Shown: in pieces, positions 8,921 through 17,208 of the stretch | How the letters are laid out: each line of letters begins with the position of its first letter | Position numbering within the stretch: position 1 is the first letter of the stretch | NCBI GenBank assembly: GCA_022843705.1 | Contig: JALHND010000005.1 | Span: forward strand, 1-55,629 | Direction: 5' to 3' | From: Burkholderiales bacterium | GTDB lineage: Bacteria; Pseudomonadota; Gammaproteobacteria; Burkholderiales; SG8-41 | DNA length: 55,629 bases | Program-made: the position numbers and the translations under genes | Notes under the pieces: model-generated | Database searches by the model: none | Told to the model about the DNA's origin: nothing | What the model saw: the letters and a program-made list of their open reading frames with translations, nothing else

Positions 8921-8984
8921 GGCTTTTCCGTGTCTGCCAGGGAAAAGCCGGCATCCAGACCGGCCCGCGGGTGAAAAGCCGGCA
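8921..8984 (+). promoter_or_regulatory. alternative-pairing leader upstream of lipoprotein gene
   Basis: GGCTTTTCC (8921-8929) can pair perfectly with GGAAAAGCC (8941-8949) across an 11-base loop. GAAAAGCCGGCA occurs twice (8942-8953 and 8973-8984), so the first arm could instead pair with the second copy. The two pairings exclude each other. It lies 70 bases upstream of the lipoprotein start and fits no riboswitch class I recognise. Confidence 0.35.
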
Positions 8985-9053
8985 CCTCATGATGTCGCGC
9001 ACTTGCCTGCACCCGGAGGACATCCATCACGCAGGATCCTCACAGGGGGCGTC

Positions 9054-10538
9054 ATGAATGCAAACCGTTTAGCGCAAACCGCTTTGCCGTTTTTGCTCGC
9101 CGTGGCCGTTGCAGGCTGCACGCAATTTCGCGCCGTGACCGACGAACGTCACCAGCGGGAGGTGGTCGAGCAGTTTTCGAGCGTCGACCACCACAGCAGT
9201 TTCCCGGCACTGAGCCGTGCCAGCTTCGAGCAGGTCAACCTTGTCGAACTGATCGATCCCAGCGGCGAAGCCCGGGAAAAGTTCCAGTCGCACTGGCCCA
9301 GGGAAGAGGAAAAATGGGGGATCAAGTACGACCTGACGCTGGCATGGTTCCGCGAAAGTCCGGTTGAACCCGAATTGAAACGGCAGCACCGCAACGGGGT
9401 GCAGGACAAAATCCTTGCCGTCTCGACCTCGCGCTGCAACGTGTTCAAGACTTACCTGAGGCGGCAGCAAACCGATGTGAACTTCCTTCTCGGATCGGCC
9501 TCGACGATATCCGGGGTTCTCGGCGCAGTACTGCAGGGGGTCAACAGTTCACGCAACCTGGCCGGTGCCGCCGGCCTGTTTTCGGGACTGCGCGCCGAAT
9601 ACAACCAGTCTTACTACAGCAGCCTTGCCGCACACGTCATCGTGCAGGGCATCGAACTCCATCGCTCCCGCCTCACCAAGGAACTCATGGAGCGCCGCGC
9701 ACGGCTCGGCATCAGTGAATACAGCATGGAAGCCGCCATCAAGGATGCGGTCTACATCGACGGCATGTGTTCGACGGTCACGGGGCTGATTGAGGCCCAG
9801 GAGTCGATCAAGGAGATCCAGGATCCCGGCCTGACCATCGCTTCGCAGGCCATCCTGCGCGCCCGGGCAATGCAGGAGCTGTCGCAGACCGACCTCAAAA
9901 CGCTGGAATCCAGCGGCCGCCTTGATGCGTTGAAAAAACTGTTGTCTCCGGCAATTTCGCCGCTGGTGGCGTCGACAGTCAGCGATGCCGCTGCACAGGC
10001 CACCGCCTCCTTGGGCCAATCGCGGGACGCCGGTTTGCGCGTCGCGGCCGCGATTGCGCGCGAGGCCGAAAACCTCGGCCGGGATTACGAGCGAGCGCGC
10101 GAGAAACTCGCCGCCGACAAACGTGGAACCGTTACCGGCGGTGCCGTCCAGCAGAAATTCAGCGCATCTGCGACCACCAGGATTTATGACGTTCTTACCG
10201 CGACCAGGGACGGAAAAAAAGGTGTGCTCACGGATTGCATAAGCAAAATGGAGGTGCCCGCAGGCAAAGCCGGCGAAGCAAACGCCCTGCTACTGCTTGC
10301 TGCAAATGATGGCGGACAGGCCATCAAGGCGCGTCTGGAGGCGGACAAAGCACAGGCGGAATTGCGGGCAGCGATCTCCCGCATCGAGCGCGTGGTCGGT
10401 GCTGCGAATGCAGCCCTTGGTGCGGCGGGAACCGCCGGCCGCGGCAAGTTCGACAAGCTGACAGACCTGACGAAATTTGACCCGGCCAGTGTGGAAATCG
10501 GCGCGGCGATGGCAACCGATGGCCTTGCCTGCCCCTGA
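9054..10538 (+). CDS. unrecognised lipoprotein, partly coiled-coil
   Basis: A 494-residue protein. The first 22 residues end in the lipobox VAGC, so it is probably lipid-anchored in the envelope. I do not recognise the family. Long helical stretches dominate, for example SDAAAQATASLGQS and AREAENLGRDYERAREKLAADK, suggesting coiled coils; a short Gly/Ala-rich stretch around 150-185 (GSASTISGVLGAVLQ) could be an amphipathic or membrane-associated segment. The ATG at 9054 is preferred over an upstream TTG at 9003 because AGGGGG lies 6 bases before it and a clean signal peptide follows. It stands alone. Confidence 0.7.
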   Translation: MNANRLAQTALPFLLAVAVAGCTQFRAVTDERHQREVVEQFSSVDHHSSFPALSRASFEQVNLVELIDPSGEAREKFQSHWPREEEKWGIKYDLTLAWFRESPVEPELKRQHRNGVQDKILAVSTSRCNVFKTYLRRQQTDVNFLLGSASTISGVLGAVLQGVNSSRNLAGAAGLFSGLRAEYNQSYYSSLAAHVIVQGIELHRSRLTKELMERRARLGISEYSMEAAIKDAVYIDGMCSTVTGLIEAQESIKEIQDPGLTIASQAILRARAMQELSQTDLKTLESSGRLDALKKLLSPAISPLVASTVSDAAAQATASLGQSRDAGLRVAAAIAREAENLGRDYERAREKLAADKRGTVTGGAVQQKFSASATTRIYDVLTATRDGKKGVLTDCISKMEVPAGKAGEANALLLLAANDGGQAIKARLEADKAQAELRAAISRIERVVGAANAALGAAGTAGRGKFDKLTDLTKFDPASVEIGAAMATDGLACP

Positions 10539-10731
10539 CCACCCTCGGTACTTGCGGGCAACCGACTCGCATTTCTTCGGACATCGCCCGGAGAAAAATG
10601 GTGGCCGGCGTTATGCAGCGTCTTGATTGCCCGTTTGTCCTGCAAGGCCGGAACTGTAAAAAATAAAATTCAATCCGGAAAAACACTGCCAAGGGCTGTA
10701 ACCGGCCACAGTTGATTCCTGAACGGCTCCC

Positions 10732-11553
10732 TCATGCAATTTCGGGCGATGGGTTCCCGGATTCACGCATGAATGAAAGGGTGGCCCGCGCACAGTCTTC
10801 GGCATCGCTCGCGGCGACGTGGTACGACTTGCCGGGCAGCACCAGCAGCCGCGAATCGGGGATCTGCTGCTGCCATTCGCGGGTGCGTTCGACGGTGCCG
10901 AGGCCGCTTTCCTCGGTGGTGATGACCAGCGTCGGACATTTGATCTTCGGCAGTTCGGCACTGATGTCGGCGTAATTGATGCCGCGGTTGAAACCGATCA
11001 GCGAAGACACCGGGGCGCGGCCCATGAATTTCGTCCACCACTCGACGCCCTCGGCGGGGAAATGTTCGCCGAGGCGTCCGTCCATCGTGCGCCGCGCCCA
11101 GTGTTCGGCGCCCCTGGTTTCGTATTCCTCGATCAGCGCGGGAATCTGCACGGCGCCGGGGCGTTTGGCCTGCGGCGTGCCGACGACGGTCAGCGACAGC
11201 AGGCGCTCCGGCCGGCGCGCGGCAAACACGCGGGCAACGGTGCCGCCGATCTTGGCAGCGACGAGGTGAAAGCGCTCGATGCCGAGCTCATCCATCAGCC
11301 GGCAGTAGTCGTCGATCAGCTGGTCGAAGCTCCACTCGTACTCGCGCGGCATCGGCGTCGATTGGCCGTAACCGCGCATGTCGGGGCGCACCACGCGCAG
11401 ATGCCGCGCCAGCACCGGCACCCAGGCATACCAGGACAGGCTGCTCTCGGCATTGCCGTGGAGCATCAGCACGGTTTCCGGCGTGGCCCAGGGGTCGGTG
11501 AAGTCATCGACGCGGTAGAAGAGTTCGCAGTCCGCGAGTTTCAGCACGGGCAT
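10732..11553 (-). CDS. alpha/beta hydrolase-fold protein lacking the nucleophile Ser
   Basis: A 273-residue alpha/beta hydrolase-fold protein. The oxyanion-hole motif LMLHGNAES (29-37), the strand VVRPDMRGYGQS and a C-terminal His245 (GKSYHV) are all present. The nucleophile elbow, normally G-x-S-x-G-G, reads HLVAAKIGG with Lys101 in the Ser position, so ordinary serine-ester hydrolysis is unlikely. It is the last gene of the Bug / MmgE-PrpD operon, 16 bases after the MmgE/PrpD stop. It may use another chemistry, act non-catalytically, or belong to a divergent lyase-like branch. Fold assignment is firm; function is not. Confidence 0.8.
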   Translation of the reverse strand: MPVLKLADCELFYRVDDFTDPWATPETVLMLHGNAESSLSWYAWVPVLARHLRVVRPDMRGYGQSTPMPREYEWSFDQLIDDYCRLMDELGIERFHLVAAKIGGTVARVFAARRPERLLSLTVVGTPQAKRPGAVQIPALIEEYETRGAEHWARRTMDGRLGEHFPAEGVEWWTKFMGRAPVSSLIGFNRGINYADISAELPKIKCPTLVITTEESGLGTVERTREWQQQIPDSRLLVLPGKSYHVAASDAEDCARATLSFMRESGNPSPEIA

Positions 11554-11569
11554 GGTCCGGGTTCTCCGT

Positions 11570-12979
11570 TCAGTCGCGGCCGGAAAGCAGCAGCATCAGC
11601 CGGTCGGGATTGCGCGCGGAGGCGAAATTGCGCACCTCCTCCAGCAGGGCATCAACCCGGGCCGGCGTGAAGCGGCGGAGCATTTCGGCGCGGAAACGCG
11701 CGACGTGGTCGTCCAGACTGAAGGGGCGCGAGGCGCTGCCCTTCGGAGCCTCGACGAATTTTTCGACGGTTTTGCCTGACTTGAGCGTGAAGCTGACCTT
11801 GGCACCGACCGACTGCTCGGTGCTGACACGTTCGGCGTCCTCGTCCAGCGCGCAGTCGATGGCTTTCGAGATCGCCATGGTTTCAGGATCGGCCAGCGCG
11901 GCCTCGAAATCGTCGATGTTGATGGTGAATCCCGGCGCGGCATCCCGGCCCATGCGCACCACCATCGCCATGCAGAAGGGCAGGCTCATCTGCCCGGCCT
12001 GGACGTCCTTCGGTTCGCCGACGGTGAGGCGGCCCTGGATGATTTTCGGGATGCCGACGCGGATCGACCGGATGTCGGCCGCGTTGAGGCCATGCTCGCG
12101 GCACAGTTCGGCGGTCGCCTCGATCGCCGACAGCACGCGCGCGCTGGTGGCATGCGGCTTGATCGCGGTTTCGAGCAGGCGCCACTGTTCGCCGATGCCG
12201 GCCAGGCCCCGGTCGAAATCATGGCCGTCGGCATAGGCGCGGGCAAAACCGTCCTTGCCCTCGAGGATGTCCGCCGGCCCGGAAAACCCGGCATCGGCCA
12301 GCAGCGCGGCATGCATGCCCTCGCCCGCCGCATGCGCGGCGTGGATGCGCTTGACGGTGGAGCCGGAATGATAAAACTGGGTCAGCCCGCCGCTGAACGA
12401 AGCTGCGAGGCCCAGGGTTTCGGCAATGCGCGCCGTGCGGTCACTGCCCATGAACATCAGGCAGGCGGCCGCGGTCGCCGCGCCGAAACCGCCGCAGGTC
12501 GCCGTGCTCTGGAAACCGCGGCGGAAATGCGAGGGCTGGATCGAGAGCCCGATGCGGATCATGTTCTCGTAACCGGCGGCAATCGCGGCGAGGATGCGGT
12601 CGCCGTGCTGGTGGCGCGCCTCGCCGATCGCCAGCGCCGCGGAGATCACCACGCAGCCGGGGTGCAGCATCGATCCCACGTGCACGTCATCGGCGTCGAT
12701 GCTGCCGGAGTAGGTGGCGTTGACGAAGGTGGCGCGTTCGGGATCGCTGCGGTCCTGGCTGAACAGCAGCGTCGACTGGCCGTTGCCGCCGAGTTCACGC
12801 GCGAGGTTGGTCGTCCACGCGCTCCAGGGCATGCGCTGGCCGAGTGATGCGACACGCAGGTAATCGAGCAGGAATACGGTCAGGGCTTCGCGGACTTCGG
12901 GCGGCAGGCCGGCATACTTGAGCCCGGCGGCAAAACCGGCGAAACGCCGGGTCGCCCCTGGCGCGGAATTCTCCGCCAT
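11570..12979 (-). CDS. MmgE/PrpD family protein
   Basis: A 469-residue protein of the MmgE/PrpD fold, which includes 2-methylcitrate dehydratase, cis-aconitate decarboxylase and iminodisuccinate epimerase. Typical features are the early LLDYLRVASLG, the central GSIDADDVHVGSMLHPGCVV (the family's conserved Asp/His region), and SGGLTQFYHSGSTVKRIHAAHAA with its Lys-Arg substrate-binding pair. The start at 12979 (MAENSAPG) lies one base after the Bug-receptor stop; a longer upstream frame overlaps that gene and is rejected. The substrate is probably a di- or tricarboxylate delivered by the adjacent receptor system. Confidence 0.88.
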   Translation of the reverse strand: MAENSAPGATRRFAGFAAGLKYAGLPPEVREALTVFLLDYLRVASLGQRMPWSAWTTNLARELGGNGQSTLLFSQDRSDPERATFVNATYSGSIDADDVHVGSMLHPGCVVISAALAIGEARHQHGDRILAAIAAGYENMIRIGLSIQPSHFRRGFQSTATCGGFGAATAAACLMFMGSDRTARIAETLGLAASFSGGLTQFYHSGSTVKRIHAAHAAGEGMHAALLADAGFSGPADILEGKDGFARAYADGHDFDRGLAGIGEQWRLLETAIKPHATSARVLSAIEATAELCREHGLNAADIRSIRVGIPKIIQGRLTVGEPKDVQAGQMSLPFCMAMVVRMGRDAAPGFTINIDDFEAALADPETMAISKAIDCALDEDAERVSTEQSVGAKVSFTLKSGKTVEKFVEAPKGSASRPFSLDDHVARFRAEMLRRFTPARVDALLEEVRNFASARNPDRLMLLLSGRD

Positions 12980-12980
12980 C

Positions 12981-13946
12981 TCAATTACCCTTGATTTTGC
13001 CGGTGGTGATGACCTTGCCCCATTTCTCGTAATCCGCCTTGTGGTACGCGGCCAGCGCCGCGGGGGTGCCGCCGGAAGGCACGGCGCCGTCGAGCGCGAG
13101 CGCCTTCCTGATGTCGTCGGTGGCCAGCACCTTGTTGCCGGCGGCATTGATCCGCTCGACCACCGCGGCGGGCAGTCCGGCCGGGCCATAGAGCCCCCAC
13201 CACTGGCTGGATTCGAAACCCTTGATCGTTTCGGCGACCGTGGGCAGTTCCGGCGCGATGGCGATGCGTTTCGCACTGGTCACCGCCAGCGCCTTCAGTC
13301 GTCCTGCGCGCACCTGCGCCGACACGCTGGGATAAGCAGCGAACAACACCGAGACATTGCCGGCGACGGTGTCAATGGTGGCGGGCGCGGCACCCTTGTA
13401 CGGCACGTGCAGCATGCTGACGCCGGCGCGCTGCGAGAACAGCTCCCCGGTGAGGTGGCTCAGCGTGCCCGCACCGTTGGAGGCATAGGCCAGCGCGCCG
13501 GGTTTCGATTTCGCCAGCGTGATGAAGGCCTTCACCGTGCTGACCGGCACCGAGGGGTGGACGGTCATCACGTTCGGCGCGTCGCCGATCTTGACGATGG
13601 GCGTGAAGCTGGTCAGCACGTCATACGGCGCCTTGGCGCCGAGATGGGGGTTGATCGAGAGCACGCTCGAGGAGGCAAACAGCAGCGTGTAACCGTCAGC
13701 GGCGGCACGCGAGGCGACCTCGCCGCCGATCATGCCGCCGGCGCCGCCGCGGTTGTCGACGATGACCTGCTGGCCGATCAGCGGCGACAGGCGGGTGGTG
13801 AAATGGCGGGCGACGATGTCGGCGGCGCCGCCTGCGGGAAACGGCACGATGACGCGCACCGCCTTGTCGGGGTAACCCTGGGCATTGGCTGCGAGCGGGA
13901 AAACGGCGGCGAGCAGCGCCAGTGCGGAGATACGCGGAAATTTCAT
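12981..13946 (-). CDS. Bug-type tripartite tricarboxylate receptor
   Basis: A 321-residue periplasmic solute-binding protein of the Bug (TctC) family. The signal peptide is residues 1-22, ending AANAQ. The mature start, YPDKAVRVIVPFPAGGAADIVAR, is the family signature, and GGAGGMIGGEVASRAAADGYTLL marks the carboxylate-binding loop region. Bug proteins bind carboxylates such as citrate, glutamate or nicotinate. No TctA/TctB membrane genes are in this window, as is usual for orphan Bug genes. It is the first gene of the operon with the MmgE/PrpD and hydrolase genes. AAGG lies upstream of the ATG. Confidence 0.92.
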   Translation of the reverse strand: MKFPRISALALLAAVFPLAANAQGYPDKAVRVIVPFPAGGAADIVARHFTTRLSPLIGQQVIVDNRGGAGGMIGGEVASRAAADGYTLLFASSSVLSINPHLGAKAPYDVLTSFTPIVKIGDAPNVMTVHPSVPVSTVKAFITLAKSKPGALAYASNGAGTLSHLTGELFSQRAGVSMLHVPYKGAAPATIDTVAGNVSVLFAAYPSVSAQVRAGRLKALAVTSAKRIAIAPELPTVAETIKGFESSQWWGLYGPAGLPAAVVERINAAGNKVLATDDIRKALALDGAVPSGGTPAALAAYHKADYEKWGKVITTGKIKGN

Positions 13947-14101
13947 GGCTGGACCTTTCGATGCTGGGTGTCACGCGGAGCTTGCGGCGGCGCGAACAGG
14001 GAGTGATTGCGGTGTTTCATCCCGCCTGGATGCCCTGCGGGTGCGCCATTGTAAACCGCAACGTCCCGGACATTTACCGGCAAAGCCCAGCATATGAGTA
14101 C

Positions 14102-14160
14102 CGGCATCCGGATGACACCCGGTAGCCATGCATCTGAATATGCTGATGGACCGGATGCCG
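14102..14160. other. long-range inverted repeat
   Basis: CGGCATCCGG (14102-14111) is the exact reverse complement of CCGGATGCCG (14151-14160), with 39 bases between. It lies just downstream of the HD-GYP gene and upstream of the Bug operon. It could be a terminator-like structure or an operator; no T-run follows. Confidence 0.35.
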
Positions 14161-14176
14161 CGGACGCGGCCCTCCT

Positions 14177-17101
14177 TCAGGCGGACGTTTTGCCGAGATA
14201 CTGGCTGATATCCACCTCGTCGATCTGCTCCGGCCGCATGAAGCGCTGCGCGTACTCGCGATAAACACCGGAGCGCAGGAACAGTGCGAACAGCTCGGGG
14301 TCGATGTGCCGGTCCTTGTTCATGAAGGACATGATCTTCAGCGCCTCCGACAGCTTCTTGCCCTTTTTGTACGGACGGTCGACGGCGGTGAGCGCCTCGA
14401 AGATGTCGGCAATCGCCATCATCCGCGCCACCGGGCCCATTTCGTCGCGGGTCAGCCGCTTGGGATAACCGCTGCCGTCCATCTTCTCGTGATGGCCGCC
14501 GGCAATCTCCGGGACGCTGCGCAGGTGTTTCGGAAACGGCAGCTGGGTCAGCATGACCAGCGTCTGCACGATATGCTCGTTGATCTTGTAGCGCTCTTCC
14601 TCGGACAGCGTGCCGCGCGCCACCGACAGGTTGTAGAGCTCGCCCTTGTTGTACAGCAGTTCCGGCACCGCCATGCGGAACCCCCAGGGGTTGTCCTCCG
14701 GCATGCGGTCCTGGGGGCGGCGCTCGAACAGGTGTTCGGGCTTGTCGGCGAGCAGGGTTTCGGCGACCGGCAGCGCGCGCGCGGGCGTACGCTCCTTGCG
14801 CGCCTTTTCCTCGTGGGCAATGCCGATGCGGTCATCGAGGGTGCGCATCCAGCTGCGCTGCCCGATGGCCTTCAGGCGTTCGATCTTTTCGGGCGCCATG
14901 AACTCGCCGCCCTCGTTGCAGGCGGCGACAAAGGCAAAATCGTCATCGAGCTGCTTGAGTTCTGCCGTCAGCCGCGCAAGGGCTGCGGGTTCGGGTTCTC
15001 CGGCGGCCACCGCCTTCAGGCAGGCGATCTCGGCATCGCGCTTGAGCACCTCGAAGCGGGTGCGTACTTCATGGATGCGGTCGTAAATCGTCTCCAGCTT
15101 GGTGGCCTTGTCGACGATGTACTCCGGCGTGGTGACCTTGCCGCAGTCATGCAGCCAGGACGCGACATGCACGGCTTCCCAGTCCTGCTCATCAAGCCGG
15201 AAATCGCGGAACGGCCCTTCGGTCTGGGCGCAGGCTGCGGCAGCCAGCATCTTGGTCAGTTCCGGCACACGTTCGCAATGCCCGCCCGTGTACGGACTCT
15301 TGGCGTCGATCGCACCGGCGATCAGCCGGATGAAAGCCTCGAACAGTTCCTTCTGCGCGCGGATCAGTTCGCGGGTCTCGAGTACACCGGCATAAAGCCC
15401 CGACATCGCCTGCACAAAGGACAGCTGGGCGTCCTTGATCACGGTGCGCCGCCGCAACAGCATCAGGCCGACCAGTTCGCGCTGGCGGTTCAGCAGCGGC
15501 ATGGCCACGCCCTGCAGGGCGCCCAGCGCGGCGAAAGGGTCACTGGCGCCCATGCCGGCAAGGTCGGCATCCTGCAGCGGCGCCGCGCGCGCCGTGCCGG
15601 ACTGCAGGGCCGCATCGACCAGCGGACCGGCGGCACCGGGAACGAGCTCCGGCAGGTCGGCATCGGCGGCGGCGCCGTGGGCATCACGCATCGCCACCGG
15701 CAGCAGCCGGCCATCATTGCCGAGATAGAGCACGGCCACGTCGGCGTCCGCGGCCGACATGATTTCGGTGAGCAGCATGGGCAGCAGGCGGTCGATATCC
15801 TTTTCCGCAGCGATCACCAGGCTGATGTCGAGGAAGCGGCGGATCGCCAGCTTCATGCCCTCCATCGTCACCGCCAGCTGATCGACCTCCTCGACCACCG
15901 AGCTGACCGTCGAGGGCTTCGAAAAATCGAAATGGCGGATGGCATCCGCTTCGGCAGCCAGTGCGTTCAGCGGCCGCGCCACCGCCCGGGCCAGCAGCCA
16001 GACCACGGGCACCGCAAAGGCGATGATCAACGCCATGATCAACAGCGCAGTGGAACGCTGCTTGTTGGCGGCGGACAGCAACTCGTCATTGGGTATCGCG
16101 CTGACCAGGTACAACGGCCGGCCGCCCTCGACCACCAAGGGTTTGATCGCCACCCGCCAGTCAGCGCCATCGACCTGCAGTTGCAGGCGCAACGGATCCA
16201 AGCCCTTCATGGAGGCGATGCGGGGTGCAAGCTGTTGCAGGGCGGGAAGCCCTGAATCTTGCAACCGGGTCAATGCGGGCTTTGCATCCGTCCCGGAACC
16301 CACGGTGACCAGCCGGCTGACATCTTCATGTGCAATCAGGTATCCGTCGGCGTTCACCAGCGCGATCTGGGTGCCCGGTGTCACTTTCTGCCGTGCCAGG
16401 CGCTCGCCCAGGGTGTCGAGTTCGATGTCGGCGCCGATGACGCCAAAACCGAGGTTGGAACGGGTGGCCAGCGTCAGTCCGACCTTGCGGCTGGAGAAAA
16501 ACAGATACGGCGGCGTGCGAACCGCGGTCGGCGACGAAAATGCGTCGTTGAACCAGCCGCGGGTGCGCGGATCGTAGGCGGCAGGATAATCCGGCCTGTC
16601 TTCCCGGCGCAGCACCTCCATCGCGTTGCCGAGGTAAATGTAGCTGCCGCGCTCGCCGCTGCCGCCGCCGCGCTCGATGCTCTGCACCATGTAACGGGTG
16701 TTCGGCGGCGCCTTGAACAGCTCGCGGTCGGCGTCGCCGCGCAGGCGGCGCACGAAAAAGAAGTCGCCGCTGCCGTATCCGACATACAGCGACGACAGTG
16801 CCGGTGCCCGGTCGAGAACGCCGCGAAGCATGTCCAGCTGCTCCATGCGCTCGCGCAGCGACTCGGCCCGGGTCAGCCGGTCGTAACTCAGCATGCCGAC
16901 GGCCATTTCAGCGGGCTCGATGAGGCGCTGGAGGTCGCCCTGGATTTCGCGGCTGATGCGCAGCGTCAGGTCCTCGGCGGAGGACTCCAGCATGTCGCGT
17001 GAAGTCTTGTAGCTGATGCCGGCCAGCGAGCCGCCAACGACCAGCAGCAGCACCAGAAACAGCGTCGAAATCTGGATGTGAAGCGGATAGTGGCGTTTCA
17101 T
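14177..17101 (-). CDS. membrane sensor HD-GYP phosphodiesterase
   Basis: A 974-residue sensor enzyme. A transmembrane helix at about 8-30 precedes a large periplasmic Cache-like sensor region (35-365). A second helix (ALLIMALIIAFAVPVVWLL) leads to a HAMP linker, a GAF domain (about 455-610) and a C-terminal HD-GYP domain. The HD pair is in HVASWLHDCGK and the GYP motif in HHEKMDGSGYP, followed by the conserved RMMAIADIFEALTA. HD-GYP proteins hydrolyse cyclic di-GMP. About 190 residues, partly charged helix, lie between the HD and GYP motifs, longer than usual. The ATG at 17101 is backed by AGGGGGCAGGTC upstream. Confidence 0.9.
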   Translation of the reverse strand: MKRHYPLHIQISTLFLVLLLVVGGSLAGISYKTSRDMLESSAEDLTLRISREIQGDLQRLIEPAEMAVGMLSYDRLTRAESLRERMEQLDMLRGVLDRAPALSSLYVGYGSGDFFFVRRLRGDADRELFKAPPNTRYMVQSIERGGGSGERGSYIYLGNAMEVLRREDRPDYPAAYDPRTRGWFNDAFSSPTAVRTPPYLFFSSRKVGLTLATRSNLGFGVIGADIELDTLGERLARQKVTPGTQIALVNADGYLIAHEDVSRLVTVGSGTDAKPALTRLQDSGLPALQQLAPRIASMKGLDPLRLQLQVDGADWRVAIKPLVVEGGRPLYLVSAIPNDELLSAANKQRSTALLIMALIIAFAVPVVWLLARAVARPLNALAAEADAIRHFDFSKPSTVSSVVEEVDQLAVTMEGMKLAIRRFLDISLVIAAEKDIDRLLPMLLTEIMSAADADVAVLYLGNDGRLLPVAMRDAHGAAADADLPELVPGAAGPLVDAALQSGTARAAPLQDADLAGMGASDPFAALGALQGVAMPLLNRQRELVGLMLLRRRTVIKDAQLSFVQAMSGLYAGVLETRELIRAQKELFEAFIRLIAGAIDAKSPYTGGHCERVPELTKMLAAAACAQTEGPFRDFRLDEQDWEAVHVASWLHDCGKVTTPEYIVDKATKLETIYDRIHEVRTRFEVLKRDAEIACLKAVAAGEPEPAALARLTAELKQLDDDFAFVAACNEGGEFMAPEKIERLKAIGQRSWMRTLDDRIGIAHEEKARKERTPARALPVAETLLADKPEHLFERRPQDRMPEDNPWGFRMAVPELLYNKGELYNLSVARGTLSEEERYKINEHIVQTLVMLTQLPFPKHLRSVPEIAGGHHEKMDGSGYPKRLTRDEMGPVARMMAIADIFEALTAVDRPYKKGKKLSEALKIMSFMNKDRHIDPELFALFLRSGVYREYAQRFMRPEQIDEVDISQYLGKTSA

Positions 17102-17208
17102 GACCTGCCCCCTGATGCGTCGTGCAGATATTACGCCTCGCGACGCCCTGCACCTTGATGCCGTCCACAATTTGGTGATATGTCCGGAACAGACACCGGC
17201 ATCAATGG

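Noticed and set aside
10659..10682. Possible sixth copy of the AT-rich repeat
   Set aside because: AAAAAATAAAATTCAAT is AT-rich but lacks the TTGTTTTAATTGAT core on either strand.
12980..13276. N-terminal extension of the MmgE/PrpD gene
   Set aside because: It overlaps the Bug receptor gene and is Ser/Arg/Pro-rich; the ATG one base after the Bug stop is a better start.
14306..16255. A 649-codon open frame antisense to the HD-GYP gene
   Set aside because: Low-complexity product without motifs; the minus strand encodes clear GAF and HD-GYP domains.
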